A DNA stretch of 64,000 bases from Chondrosia reniformis (taxonomy: Eukaryota; Porifera; Demospongiae; Chondrillida; Chondrillidae), in NCBI GenBank assembly GCA_947172415.1, contig OX359193.1, positions 3,714,501 through 3,778,500 on the forward strand. The letters run 5' to 3'. Of this stretch, positions 35,535 through 48,200 are shown one piece after another. A program made the position numbers and the translations under genes. Below the pieces are notes generated by a model. The model worked only from the letters and a program-made list of their open reading frames with translations, searched no databases and was not told where the DNA came from. Within the stretch, counting starts at the first letter, position 1, and each line of letters begins with the position of its first letter.

Positions 35535-37538
35535 TCATCCAGGCTCCAATCCCTCAACAGATAGATGTCGCCTCAATATCCTTACAGCCGAACAGAGAAC
35601 AGTTCTCTGCATGGCTCTCATCACTTCTACTACACCTTTTGACAGCTTTGGAATTCCCCTAAGGTCTTCCAGGAGTGTATCCACTGTCCCCAAAGAACAA
35701 ATTATTATCGGGACTACCTTAATTCGGTAGCTCCTAAATTGTTTTCTCATATCAGCTGCCAACTTCTGGTACTTTTGGAACTTCTCCTGCCATCTTCCAT
35801 TAATATTACTGTCTGTAGGAACTGACATCTCAATAATGTAGATGGACTTACATAGCCGATCCTCAACCACTAAGTCTGACCTTCTTTCGGTCATTTCTTC
35901 ATCTATAGGGATACTAGGATCCCACAAGATTTTGACAGACCTATTCTCATAGACTGGTTTTGCTTCTAGTTTGTACCAGGGCTCTTCCTGCTTTAATCCA
36001 TATTCTTTCAACAATCTCCACAACACTATCAGTATTGCCCGGTCATGCCTCTCTTTGTAGAGAGATAATCTCTTTGGCTCACACATGTTTAGTATGTGTT
36101 TGACCGTTTCCATAGCCTTGCCACATTCTTTGCACATTAGGAGGCTAGAATTCCTCAGAATCCTATTTTGGTACCACATAGTGTGCCGTACATCATCTTG
36201 GGCTGTGAGAATCAGAGCCTCAGTTTGAGGTCTGAGTCTCCCCTCAGAAAGCCACACATAAGACTCCCTTATTGTGACTTGTCTGTGGTATGAACCCTGG
36301 TGAGACTTTTTGGCTAGGTTACTTTTTAACCTTTCAGGCTGAACCTCCAGGATCTCACGTCCCACTCTCCTCCAACGTGCCACTCTCCTCCATTCTCTTA
36401 CACTATTTTGTGAGGGATCTGTCTTTAGCCACATTTCCGGTTCTAGTTCTATTCCATGGCTTCCCAGTATCAATCTGGCTTCTTTCAAGACAGTCCTCCT
36501 CTGCTTTGAGCACTCCAGCCACTTTTGGTGTTTAACCACAACAGCTGTGTGTGGATCATTGGCAGTATGGAGGTATCTAGCCAGATTCAAAACAGCCCTA
36601 TCATGATCCAAAGGAAAACTACAGAGCCCTCTACCACCTTGAGAGCGAGGCAAGTTCACTCTCTCAATGGCAGAGTTATAGTGATGACACTGGTACTTTC
36701 TCATGATCTCTCTCACCACTTGGTCCAGTTTTGGAAGCTCAAGTTTAGTCCTCCTCAAAACTGGGTAAGAGTATCTCAATAGAGAGGCACATATGTTAGA
36801 GGCTTCTGCAGCATTCTTAACATTGAGGTGAGAGCTCCACACTTTGTGGAGTCTCCTCCTCAATTCATTGATCAAGCAAGCTTTGACCTTGCTGTCATCT
36901 ACCTCAAACAGTTGTTCTAGCCCTAGGTACTTATAAGTGGTAGCCTTCTCAAGGCTCCTTATGGATTCTTCACTGTGTTCAGGGTTGTCTGGGCCAGCCG
37001 GAACCTTCCCCTTTTGCCTGTAAGCTGTTCCACACTTTCTCACTCCAAACCTCATGCCAATGGCATTTGAGGTTTTCTCTACACATTCCATGGCTTCCTT
37101 GAGTTTATCAGGCCCTCCGGCATATATCTTAAGGTCATCCATGTACAACACGTGTGACATGGTGTTCCTTTCCCCATCATGCCAGAGGGTATATCCCTTG
37201 GTTCTGTTAAGAACTTGGGATATGGGAGCTATGGCTAGACAAAAGAGGAGTGGCAATAAGGAGTCCCCTTGGAAGAGTCCCCTGTTATATTTAACAGGGG
37301 TGCTCCTAACCACCTTCCCCGCAGTCCTCAACTCAAGCACAATAGCCCAGTATTTGGAGAAGAGCTCTATAGACCTCCTGATCCAACCTGGGCACTTAAT
37401 GGTTTTTAGCACCTTCATCACCCACTTATGAGGGACTCTGTCATATGCCTTCTCATGATCGATCCTAGCCACACTAAGTGGCTTGCCAGTAATTTTGGCA
37501 TCTAGACCGATTGTTTGATCCAGCAGTAGACAGTCCAC
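35535..37538 (-). CDS. Reverse transcriptase with C-terminal restriction-like endonuclease (667 codons open)
   Basis: The frame covers most of the RT palm and the whole C-terminus. Motifs in order: ARIDHEKAYDRVPH (first catalytic Asp, residues about 24-37), NRGLFQGDSLLPLLFCLAI, and HVLYMDDLKIYAGG with the YMDD active site. The thumb follows, then a CCHC-type knuckle (CKECGKAMETVKHILNMC, about residue 470), then RRSDLVVEDRLCKSIYIIEM, consistent with a PD-(D/E)XK nuclease core in which the first position is Ser-Asp. No stop interrupts these domains. The frame is broken upstream, so this is not a full-length protein. The first Met shown is inside the original protein. Confidence 0.85.
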   Translation of the reverse strand: MDCLLLDQTIGLDAKITGKPLSVARIDHEKAYDRVPHKWVMKVLKTIKCPGWIRRSIELFSKYWAIVLELRTAGKVVRSTPVKYNRGLFQGDSLLPLLFCLAIAPISQVLNRTKGYTLWHDGERNTMSHVLYMDDLKIYAGGPDKLKEAMECVEKTSNAIGMRFGVRKCGTAYRQKGKVPAGPDNPEHSEESIRSLEKATTYKYLGLEQLFEVDDSKVKACLINELRRRLHKVWSSHLNVKNAAEASNICASLLRYSYPVLRRTKLELPKLDQVVREIMRKYQCHHYNSAIERVNLPRSQGGRGLCSFPLDHDRAVLNLARYLHTANDPHTAVVVKHQKWLECSKQRRTVLKEARLILGSHGIELEPEMWLKTDPSQNSVREWRRVARWRRVGREILEVQPERLKSNLAKKSHQGSYHRQVTIRESYVWLSEGRLRPQTEALILTAQDDVRHTMWYQNRILRNSSLLMCKECGKAMETVKHILNMCEPKRLSLYKERHDRAILIVLWRLLKEYGLKQEEPWYKLEAKPVYENRSVKILWDPSIPIDEEMTERRSDLVVEDRLCKSIYIIEMSVPTDSNINGRWQEKFQKYQKLAADMRKQFRSYRIKVVPIIICSLGTVDTLLEDLRGIPKLSKGVVEVMRAMQRTVLCSAVRILRRHLSVEGLEPG

Positions 37539-37559
37539 ACAGCCCCACCTTGCATTTTC

Positions 37560-39196
37560 TCATGGCCCTTTGGGCCATAGGTAAAAGATCATTATTGTAG
37601 GTGTAAGTGAGTAGTTCTGATGCAATGTATGCTGTGACAGCTTTGTACATTGTGTTGAGACACGCAATCGGTCGGTAGTTGACCGCACTTTACGGGTTAC
37701 CCTTTTTGGGGTGAGTAGAGTGCGACCCCTTGTAAGCCAGTCTGGGATGGACAGATCTCCGCTCACCACCCTCCGTAGTACATCTGTCAAGGCAGACTGT
37801 GCAGAGGGGAGTGCTTTCCAGTGTGGATGCCATCCGACCTAGGGGCAGACCAGCTTTTAGCCATTTTCAAGGCTTTCCTCAGTTTGGCCTCATCAATGTT
37901 ATCGGGACCTTCAGAGGAGGTTCTACCCACCCTCTTTTTGGTCTCCTTTAGCCATTCTTTCACCCCTGGGTCGTCTTTGTTGACCTTACCAACAGTACCT
38001 ACAATCTTTGTCCAAAAGTCTCTTACCATATACCTCAATTGAGGGGGCTTCATTGGAGGTTGGAACATTGCCATTCATCCGGAACTTCCTTTGGGTATTC
38101 CAAAGGTGGTTTTGTTCTTGGAATTTCCTGCGTTCAGCCGATCTTTGCTCTTGTAGGGTCCAGACCGTGAGTTTCCCCAGTGTCTCTTCCCGAGCTCTGA
38201 TCAGCACATTCAGGTTTAATGAATGGAACACCCTCCTAAGCTTTCTTTGGAGTACTGTCTGGCGTTTGGTCATAGGATTATTATTGTGTTGATGCACTAT
38301 TTCCACATCCAACCAGGCAAACAGTCTTCTAAACCTAAGGCCCTTGGCCTTCCTGTCATTTATGTGACCTTCCTGTCACTTACTACCCTTCTGATTGTCT
38401 GATTTCCTTCCATGGTTGCATGGTTACAACTTGTAGGTTGTTTTTCCCCTCACAGCCATAGCAACAGAGTAGACCAGGTAGTTCAGGTGCCAGGCCAACC
38501 TAGGACTTTCCTGCCACTCTTTCTCCACCCAATCATTGCCCTCCTGAAGCAGTGCCGTACCAACATGGTTGAACTGCACCGTACCACAGAGTTTTCTATC
38601 AGAGAAATCGCCAGGTTTCTTTCGGAGACAGGCATCTTTGTTTTGCCTAAAAGTTGCATCAGATGATCATTCCCACTTATCCTGGGACTAGGATGATCAT
38701 GTGTGGGAGCTTCAATAGGGCCTGCAAACAGCTCACCATTTTGTTCAGTCCTGCCTGAACTTGGTGAAGCCCTTCCTGTCCCTGGGCTCCCACACCTTCC
38801 TCCCTCCACAGACCCAGTTAGGGTGGCTAAACCACAAGAGTCAGGCTCCACAAGGTTTAGTCGCGAGAGACCTTGACGTCTTTAGATTCTACTAACTCTT
38901 GCAGTTAGCCCTACCTTTGTGGTTTCATGGTCTGGCATTGCAGCATTCCAAGCCTGGTACAACCACTCGGCATAACCCTTTCCCATAGGCTTATTTACTC
39001 GGTAGAGCTCCATGAGGATATTATCCCTCTGAAGGTTCCAGATCACCCCTTGGATCCCTCTCCTTCTAGAGACACCTTGCGGTGCATCATTAACCAAATC
39101 TAAATCTTGGCTACCCATAACTTGCAGTTCTCCGTCTCCTACCAAGTTAAAAGGAACTTGGTAGGAGATGGAGAACTGCAAACCCTTGGCAGGCAA
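37560..39196 (-). pseudogene. Decayed N-terminal half of the same retrotransposon ORF
   Basis: Minus-strand pieces in different frames continue the protein upstream: LRRVVSGDLSIPDWLTRGRT and a shifted partner, KLRKALKMAKSWSAPRSDGI, a basic stretch with REETLGKLTVWTL, and a piece with GIQGVIWNLQRDNILMELYR. At least four frame changes separate them. The start of the original protein was not identified. Confidence 0.6.
39121..39182. repeat. 28-bp near-perfect hairpin inside the retrotransposon
   Basis: The left arm 39,121-39,148 (CTTGCAGTTCTCCGTCTCCT and following) and the right arm 39,155-39,182 are inverse complements with two differences, separated by six bases. As a result both strands encode similar peptides here (VGDGELQ on each). 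Confidence 0.85.
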
Positions 39197-39655
39197 GGGT
39201 TTGACCGGTCTGAGACAAATGTAGGTATTTGCTCAGCCATTTCCGCTCTAAATGCTTCTGATAGGCACCTCTTTTGGGTTCAGATCTCTCATAGCAATCG
39301 ATTAGTGCCCTAGCCATTTCCTTGGTCTAGAGGTCTAGTTTTCCCATCATGGGGACCGAAGAAGGGCTATTGCCTTCAGGTACATCTACCTGTGAGGAAC
39401 CAGTGGAATCACCTATTCTGGTTGACCAAGGGTTTTCTTTACCACTGGTGCACCTAGGCCGCAGCCTGTCTAGAAAAGTTTCATTCTCATGATGCAACGT
39501 AACCCAGTGAAAGTGCCAGATGGGCGGTTAGCCCATACAGGATGCCACATGAAGGGCTAAGCAACCTGCTCCATTGGGGGGTTGAACTGGACAATATCCA
39601 TCCTCTTGTCGGCTCGGAATCAAAGCCTCCAATTCCCACGACCCCATAAACAGTA

Positions 39656-42600
39656 CTTACACCTAGTACATACAACTAGCACATACAAATAGTATATATA
39701 CGTAGTACATACAACTAGTACGCACAACAAGTATACACAACTAATAAACACAACTTGTACATACAACTAGTACATACAACTAGTACTACAACTATACATA
39801 GAACTAGCACAGAAACTGAATATAAAACTAGTACATACAACTAGTATATTCAACTAGTACATAAAACTAGTACACACAAGTAGTGCATACAACTAGTAAA
39901 TACAACTAGTAAAGACTACATACAACTACTATATACAACTAGTATATTCAACTAGTAAATACAGGTAGTACATACAGCTAGTGAACGCAACTAGTGCATA
40001 TAACTAATACATACAACTAGAACAAACAACTAGTGCATATAACTGGTACATACAATTATTACGTACAATTAGAACATACAACTAGTACATACAACTTTTA
40101 CATACCTAGGACATACAACTAGTATATACAACTAGTTTATACATTTAGAACGTTTAACTACTATATTCAACTAGTACATACAGCTAGTAACTGCAACTAC
40201 TAAATATAGCTAGTGCTAGTACATACAACAAGTACATATGACTAAAACTTACGTAAATAACTAGTACATATAACTAGTACATACAACTGGAACATACAAC
40301 CAGTACAAAAACTAGTACATACTACAAGCACAGACAAGTAGTACTTACAACTAGTACATAGAACTACTACATACAACTAGTACATACAACTAGTAAATAC
40401 AACTAGTACTAAGACTTGTACATACAACTACTTCATATAACAAGAACATACTGATATAACTAGTATAAATAAATGGTACATTTAACTAGTACATTAAACT
40501 AAAACATACAACTAGTACATATAACTAGTACATACACCTAGTATATACAACTTTTACATATAACTATTGCACAAATCTACCACCTATAACTAGTACATAC
40601 ACATAAAACTAGTACAAATAGTACATACACCTATTAAATACAACTACTACATACAACTAGTTCCTACAACTAATAAATATAACTAGTCTACATACAACTA
40701 GTGCATAAAATTAGTACCTGCAACTAGTAACGAGTACATACAACTAGTACATACAAATAGTACATACAACTAGTTCATACAACTAGTACTAAAACTAGTA
40801 TATAGAACTAGTACATAGACGGAGTACATAAAACTAGTACATAGAACTAGTACATTCAACTGGTACATATAACTAGTACACACAACCACTACATATAAAT
40901 AGTACATACACCTAGAACATATAACTAGTACAAAAAAAGTGTACAAACAAGTAGTACATACTACTACAAAACTTAACTAATACATCAACTAGTACATACA
41001 ATTCCTACATACAACTTGAATATGCAACTAGCACATATGACTAGAACTAGTACACTTTAAATTGTAGATACAAGTAGTACATAAAACTAGTACAAATAAC
41101 TAGTACATACAACTAGTATATAAAACTAGTACATAACTAGTACATACAACTAGTACATACAACTAGTTCACACATTTAGAATGTACAACTACTACATACA
41201 ACTAGTACATGCAATTAGTAGCTACAACTAGTAAATATAACTGGTGCCAGTACATGCAACTAGTGCATACAACTAGTACATGCAACTAGTCCATACAAAT
41301 AGTACATACGACTAGTGCATACAACTAGTGCTAAAACTAGTTCAAGGAAATAGTACCTAGAACGAATACATAAAACTAGTACATACAAGCAGTACATATG
41401 ACTAGTACACACAACTACTACATACAACTAGTACATAGAACTAGTATGTACAACTAGTAAATACAGGTAGTACATACAACTAGTACACAAAACTAGTACA
41501 TACAACTAGTACATACAACTTGTACATACCTTGGACATACAACTATTACATACACATAGTTCATACATTTAGAACATACAATTACTATAAACAACTAGTA
41601 CCTACAACTAGTAAATATAACTAGTGCTAGTACATACAACAAGTACATATGACTGGAACATATGCATATAACTAGTACATATAAATAGTACATTCAGCTG
41701 GAACATACAACCAGTACATACAGCTAGTACATACAACAAGTACATACAACTAGTACATACAACTAGTACATAGAACTATACCATACAACTAGTAACCAGG
41801 ACATACAACTAGTAAGTACAACTAGCAACTAGTACATACAACTAGATATACTACAAGTACAAACAAGTAGTTTATACAACTCGTACATACAACAAGTACA
41901 GACAACTAGTCTTTACAACTAGTACATAGAACTTGTACATACAACTAGTACATATAACTAGAACATACACATATAACTAGTACACATAAATAGTACATAC
42001 ACCTAGTACATACACCTAGGACATAGAACTAGGACATAGAACTAGTAATACAGCTAGGGCATAAACCAGTACATACAACTAGTCCATACAATTATTACAT
42101 TCAAGTTGTACATAAAACTATTACATACCACTAGTACATACAACTAGTCCATACAACTAGTACATAAAATTGGTACATAACTATTACATATAACTATAAA
42201 ACTAGTACATTCAATTAGTACATGAAACTACTACAAACAACTAGTACATACAACTAGTACCTACAACTAGTTAATATAATTAGTACTAGTTTATACAACT
42301 AGTATATACATACAACTTGTACATACAATTAGTACATACAACTAGTACATACAACTTGTACATACAACCAGTTCATACGACTAGTACACACAACTAGTAC
42401 CTACAACTAGTACATAAAACTAGTACAAACAACTAGTATGTACAACTAGTACCAATCTAGAAACTGGTATTACTAGTACTAGAACCTACAACTAGTACAT
42501 AAAACTAGTAATTATAACTAGTACATATATACAGTAGATACAAATACTACATACGATTTGTTTTTACAACCAGTACATTACACTTGTATTACAACTAGAA

Positions 42601-42805
42601 CTTAGAACCAGTACATAAACCTAGTACATAAAACTAGAGCATAGAACTAGTGCATACAACTAGTGCATACAACTAGTAACACAACTAGTACATACAACAA
42701 GTACATCAACTAGACCGAACAACTAGTACCTAAAACTTGTAAATATAACCAGTACTAGTACATACAACTAGAACAGACAACTAATACAAACAGCTAGGAC
42801 ACACA
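39656..42805. repeat. Minisatellite block 5, 13-bp unit
   Basis: The last part of the CTAGTACATACAA array, about 3.1 kb without large insertions. It ends near CAACTGATCTGGTTGTCGG. Confidence 0.95.
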
Positions 42806-42923
42806 ACTGATCTGGTTGTCGGTGAAGCACGTGTTGCTGTTTAATCTTGGTCATCACTTCCTTCAATTTTGACTGTTTATGTTAACTGTCATCTTGACTT
42901 CATATGAACTTAATCTCAAAGTA

Positions 42924-43252
42924 CAGTGGACCCTCGGACCCAATGGGACCAGACTATATCCTGATAACTGAAACGTCCAGATGTGGGAAGCAAAAGAAAC
43001 GCTGCCTCAATCTAGATTTTCAAGCAAGGAACAAGTAGTATTTCGGTTGATTTTATCGAATGGTTAGTTCAAATAAATTAGTTTGGTCTTTGAAGTATAT
43101 ACCACAACTACGCTTCCTTTTCAAGGAGATATCGTTACAGTTAACCATTGTCGTAAACTCGTACATGTTATTAAACGATGGACGTTAATTATAAACGGAA
43201 TCTAAGGCCGGATAATTCGAAACTTGAGGTCCGGATAAGCAAGGGTCCACTG
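42924..43252. mobile_element. 329-bp pogo/Tigger-type MITE
   Basis: The ends are CAGTGGACCCTCG and AAGGGTCCACTG, imperfect inverted repeats, flanked by TA on both sides. No ORF remains. TA target site and CAGTG termini are as in the Tigger group, but the TIR differs from that of the 10.4-kb element, so it is a different family. Confidence 0.8.
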
Positions 43253-43594
43253 TATATAGCTAAACATATAGTACAATGATTGTGTAACTATTGGAAATAA
43301 TGTATCATGACCTGGCCATGTTGGCATATTATTAAAATTAAGTTTTACAGCAATGTGCAGAGCAAATACTAAGCAGCAGGTTGACCCTTAAATTTCATGT
43401 TAATGGTCACCTGAGAGCCGGAGAGTGAAAAAGATCCTTTATATCTTTAGCTTTTTTATGCCTTTCATCAATTGGATTAAGAATTTCTTCAGAAACTTCT
43501 GGGCAATCTTTTATAGCTTCATTCTTGACAACTGTTACTTGCTGATCTTGAGGCATATATTTGCAATGTTTAGTACGTTCCTGTACTTACTTAC

Positions 43595-44786
43595 CTTCAC
43601 AAAAACTTGGGGGTTGGTTTATAACTTCAGAAACTGTCTTGTGTTGCTTCATTGATTTTCTTTCATACCCACGAATTCCTTCTTTGCTTAAATGGCCTTA
43701 CCTTTCCATAATCAACTTTTCTGGGACTCCAGCATAATATAGGCGATTGATACCAGTTGCACGAAGGTTGTGATTGCTTCGACTTTCAGTTTCCACATCA
43801 GCTGATATAAGGATTTGCTTCAGTTTTCCCTTCAAGGTGTTATGACCAACTGCCTGGTTTCATACCATGGATAATCTGGATCTTTGTTACTGTCTACATT
43901 TTTCTTCGGTTTACAGCAGAAAATATCCTTTTCTTATGCAAAATGCGGCAGTTTTGAAGGGTACATTTTCATTAGAGCAACATGACATCTTTCTCTCAGC
44001 AATGGATTTGCAAATTGCCTGACAACTTTGTTCTCTAGATTAAGCTGTTTACTCCCACAAGGGCAATTCTTTGACCAATGTTCTGTATATATGAGGCATT
44101 CTACATCTGAATGGGGATCATCAGGATCCTGTACGGTTTTGATTTCCAACTGGGAAGGTTTCAAATTCCTGTGTTCATCCCCACCACACAAAATAAGATT
44201 CAACCCATTGTAATAGAAAACTGCATTAAACAAACCATCTGGTGTTTCCGTATTGAAAATTCCTCTTTCCCATAGTTGCTGTTCTTCTGAAAACCCAATT
44301 ATTTCAGCTTGTTTCTTGGAAACTCCTATCCCTTATCAATGTAATTCCCTATAAAGTGTATCCAGTAGGTGGTGAAGTGATGGAAATGCCTTTGAATCCA
44401 TAATATTATATAATAGAGCATTTTCCTTCTGTATACGCATATATCTCAATAAATCAGCCAAAATATTACTAATTGTCATAGGAGTATATTGTTCACCAGT
44501 CGCCTTTCTAACTTCCTTGCAGAAAAAGGACAAACAGTAAGAGAGAACTTCAGGATCATCTATATCTTTTGGGCATTTTTCATCTGGATATTCCTCATTT
44601 CTCTGTACCTGCCATATCTGAAATACACATAGAGCCCATTCGGTAGACTTTCTTTGGTACCACAGCTTGCTTTGCTTTCTTCACCTCTTCTTTGGTAGCA
44701 TAACAACACCTGGAGGGCTTCTTTAGCTTCAAAGACAGCCTTCTTTTCTTTTTATGTTGTCCATCACCCAATTCAGAGTTCATCAT
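43595..44786 (-). pseudogene. DUF3504-type tyrosine recombinase (Crypton-related) pseudogene
   Basis: Read on the minus strand: a basic start (KKKRRLSLKLKKPSR), then TEWALCVFQIWQVQRNEEYP after a one-base frame change near 44,660, SYCLSFFCKEVRKATGEQYT, LLYNIMDSKAFPSLHHLLDT, then VFYYNGLNLILCGGDEHRNL and YTEHWSKNCP. After another change near 43,860 come NHNLRATGINRLYYAGVPEK (the H-x-x-R block), an in-frame TAA at 43,698-43,700, and GHLSKEGIRGYER (second His and Tyr). The domain order is that of DUF3504 proteins (ZMYM/QRICH1/KIAA1958 group), descended from Crypton recombinases. It is close to complete but broken at several points. Confidence 0.75.
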
Positions 44787-44789
44787 CTT

Positions 44790-46150
44790 CGTTTAGGAAT
44801 ATTCTAGAACAGGCGGGCTTTTATTCAAATTTTATTGGCTAGCAATTGCGCTGTTACCATTAGGCTGTGTTTTAGCTATTATGTCATCCTCAGCGTTTAC
44901 AGTCAGAAGAAAATGGCATTGAGAGGTCGTATATCAAACCTTTTAATTGTCTTTATGGGAGAAAAAAGATTGTAACCATTTAGAAATTGTACTATATATA
45001 GTAGGGTAAGGAGGTCTATATCCAAAATATCGGATTCGAGGTGCTTATATATTTACCGAGGCGCAAATCATTCATGTTTTTGTATTTCGAGTATATCGAT
45101 TTAATATCGATATATATGTATACGGGTATGAGAATAGTTGCTCAGTATTGTACATGAAAATGTTAGTTTTGCTTCTTCTGTGCATGTAGGCTTAGTGCTG
45201 TCTTCTTACTTATTCAGATTCCCTTGAAATTCTCCGATTACAAAGCTACTGATAAGTTGTGATTGATTGATTATGGCAGTTGTGATAAAGCGCTGTTTAT
45301 CTTGAAATACTTTTCTCGTGTTTCAGCATTTTATTGAAGATTGTTTACTATATAAATGAGACTATAGATCTAGACACCAAAATCAAATATACCAGAGAAA
45401 GGCTCAGGTTAGTATTAAACACTTAGTTTTCATATTAGGGTTAATATTGTTGTCTGGAAAAGTTTAAATCAACCCTGGGCCGGCAGGAGCTTGCCATTTT
45501 GTCAGAAGGCATTTGCTCAACATCATATTACTGTACTTGATCTTTGTAACAAGTTGTTTGATACAAACTGTGTGCTAACACCAGTTGACCTCTATCAGAT
45601 AATGAAATTACCTATTTTGATTGTGAGAAACAGAGATCTTATAGAGCGAAAAAATGCGCATTTGTTATACGTGATCATGAACAATACGCATTGCTTAATA
45701 TTGCTAAACAAAGAAGAGTCAAAAAGGAATATACAACACAAAAGCTCTCGTCATTCTAACCAAGAGTCTAAACATGAGGTCATGAACTGTGTTCACAACT
45801 AGTAGACATTGTTCATTTGGTACATAACATGTGATTCCACTTAAAAACTGTTCCAGAACACGTGACTTCCGCTCCAGCGTGTCCCATTCCATTGCATGTT
45901 TTAGCAACACCCAATATGGATAGAGGTATAGAATGGAAACTTGACTGTCATATGACCTTTTATGTGCTGAATTTATATTGCGGGTACGGTATTACATCAG
46001 TGTCTCAGAATCCTATATTGATGCTCACACTTTAAGCTTTAGTTTGTCTATTCCATTAATTCTATAGTTTTAGGGCTGACGCAGGCAGCCCCTATATCGT
46101 TTCCATAACGCCAATTTCTGTATGGCTTCATATTACGGATATATATACAT
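44790..46150. other. Interval with possible unrecognised exons
   Basis: A plus-strand block at about 45,341-45,410 ends ETIDLDTKIKYTRERLR before a GTTAGT donor. Another, at about 45,649-45,762, reads AFVIRDHEQYALLNIAKQRR and then KKEYTTQKLSSF with a stop. They could be exons of one small gene, but no joining chain was established and no family is recognised. The rest is non-coding. Confidence 0.25.
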
Positions 46151-46759
46151 ACATAGATAATTACTACACAGTACAAGTTACAAATTTATGAGGTCCAAGT
46201 GACTATGTAACTTAAAATTACAATCAAGTACTAGCTACACAGTGCCAGTTACGAATTTAAAGAGATCCAAGTGACCCCTAGGATAATCAGTATTTTAAAT
46301 AGTACGTATAGTTGCAGGCTTTGAAATCCTCAACTACTGCATAGAGAGTAGTAGTTGATACAGATCCTCCAATTGCAAAGTAGAACACATGGCCTACCAA
46401 TTAACTTTTCACACCTTAGTATAGACTGAAGATGATGCGTCTGCATGCCATATATGAACTAAGCTTCCAGTTTTAAAGGGGTCTCAGCTAATAACCACAG
46501 CAGAGTTGATTTGCCTTGTGAGGGAGCTAAGAACACCGACGGTTGGTTGCATGCATTTGCATAATCAACAGGGTTAGAGACCATTTGTACACAAGGGACA
46601 TCATATGACCAATGTATATAAGGCTCTTGCCCTTTTATGTCCTTATAGGCCAAAATCAACAAAACACGGTTATATATGTATAGCTAAATATACAATATAC
46701 ATACTCTAAATATACCTTAAATACCAGCGAATATGTCCCGCTGCCAAAAAAATAAACTT

Positions 46760-46965
46760 TAAAAATCCCATTTTCGTCTTCTTCACCAGCCATAACTAAA
46801 AAACTATATAAGTTTTGGACTATTTGTTAAATGAAACTATTGCAAGCTTTCCGTGCTGTTTTCTTTTGTAGGAGCGAGAGCAATAACGTTATAATTGGGC
46901 ATGACGGTTTTGTAGCCCCGTTGCAAAGGCATCAATTAATTCGCCATTTAATAATGACATCATCA
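46760..46965 (+). repeat. Dispersed repeat A, copy 2
   Basis: Counterpart of 9,330-9,580 in the same orientation (CCCATTTTCGTC, AACTAAAAAACTA, TTCTTTTGTAGGAGCGAGAG, AATTCGCCATTTAATAATGA). Confidence 0.6.
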
Positions 46966-47076
46966 TTAGGACACCTTGAAGATTGCAAAATAAAAGTAGT
47001 CCTTTATCATTTTGTGGTTCCATTGTATGGCTTCATATTTCGGATTTGAGTATAGAAATATACGTACATATGTAGA

Positions 47077-47297
47077 TTATCAGCAAAAATTCCAGTCTCA
47101 TGAAGGGGGTCTCAGTCAATAATCACCGCAGATTTGAGTTGCCTTGAGTGTGAGCTCAGAGTACAGTTGGTTGCTTGCATGCATTCACATAAACAGCAGG
47201 GTTAGACATGATTTAGTAACTTGCACACAGGATATGTCCTTGTGTGCCTCCCTGGCTGAGACCCCTTGCATGAGATTGGAATTTTTACTAATAATGG
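47077..47297. mobile_element. Foldback element with inverted ends of about 35-45 bp
   Basis: The left end CAGCAAAAATTCCAGTCTCA followed by TGAAGGGGGTCTCAG is inversely matched by CTGAGACCCCTTGCATGAGA and TTGGAATTTTTACT on the right. The right end runs straight into repeat B. A related inner segment without the terminal arms lies at 46,490-46,620. Confidence 0.6.
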
Positions 47298-47565
47298 CAT
47301 GCAGATGCATCATCTTCAGTCTATACTAAGATGTGAAAAGGTAATTGGAAGGCCATGTGTTTAACTTTATATATATGATCTCTAGAGACTACTACTCTGT
47401 ATGCAGAAGTCAAGAATTTCAGTGTGGCTAAAATCCTGCAGCGTTAAATATACCTGATTGTGATTATCTTGGGAGTCACTTGCATTCATGTATAAATTTG
47501 TAACTTGCACTGCGTAGTACTTGATTTTAAGTAAACATGCATAATATATATATGGTAAAAATATT

Positions 47566-48200
47566 AACAGAAAACATAAGAAGAGAAGACAGAACTTAAA
47601 TTACCAAAGTTTTAATACGGTTGATTAATGAATTTTTTATTTCTTTTACGTCAATATATAGCAACAATTCTGGCTTAAACTTAACATGAACGGATACAAA
47701 TACACTTTATCTAACCTTTGCTACAGCTCGCTTATAAAATTCGGTAGCTTCTTCTCGTAGGAGAGTGTCAACTTGTCATAGCCATTCTTGAAAGGATGAT
47801 CTTCTTTAGCAACGAGACAGAGACGTTTTCTCAATATCACATGATTCACAAAATGTTGGTGATGCACTAGAGAAACATCACAATACATCACCAGATTGCG
47901 CAATTGTAAACTTGAATTCTTCATTATATCTTGATTATTTTGCAACTTTAATTAAGCAATATATCGCCAGACGTTTATCATACACATGCACCATGATATA
48001 TGTTCGTTTCACAGTTATCTGACAAATTGAAATTTTTTATCAGTAAAAGACATGGTTTGAATATAAATTTCCTATAGGTGTTCTATAGTCCTATGGCCTT
48101 TTATATGCAGACTTTGTCCTCTGTTTTCTAACAAAGAGAGGTCTAAATAAAAATCCTTTAATTTAAAATGAGTTTTATACCCTAAACTTGATGATAATAT
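47566..48200 (+). repeat. Dispersed repeat C, long copy 1
   Basis: About 630 bp shared with 49,405-50,060. Words in common include TTAAATTACCAAAG, ACAAATAC followed by CTTTATCTAACCTT, GGATGATCTTCTTTAGCAAC, GAATTCTTCATTATATCTTG and the 3' segment also found at 20,725. A further fragment lies at 48,820-48,880. No ORF is conserved between copies. Confidence 0.8.

Larger units (their letters stand above)
35263..39655 (-). mobile_element. R2/NeSL-type non-LTR retrotransposon inserted in the minisatellite
   Basis: A 4.4-kb insert flanked on both sides by the 13-bp array. The polymerase-endonuclease half is open; the 5' half is decayed. The 3' end is at the low-coordinate side. It has a single ORF with a C-terminal PD-(D/E)XK-like nuclease and no apurinic endonuclease, typical of the REL class (R2, R4, NeSL, CRE groups). 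Clade placement needs a tree. Confidence 0.8.

Noticed and set aside
35337..37431. Plus-strand open frames across the retrotransposon
   Set aside because: They are antisense shadows of the reverse transcriptase-endonuclease frame, which has the conserved motifs.
43425..43655. Hydrophobic plus-strand frame resembling a membrane peptide
   Set aside because: It is antisense to the 3' end of the DUF3504 relic and its downstream region.
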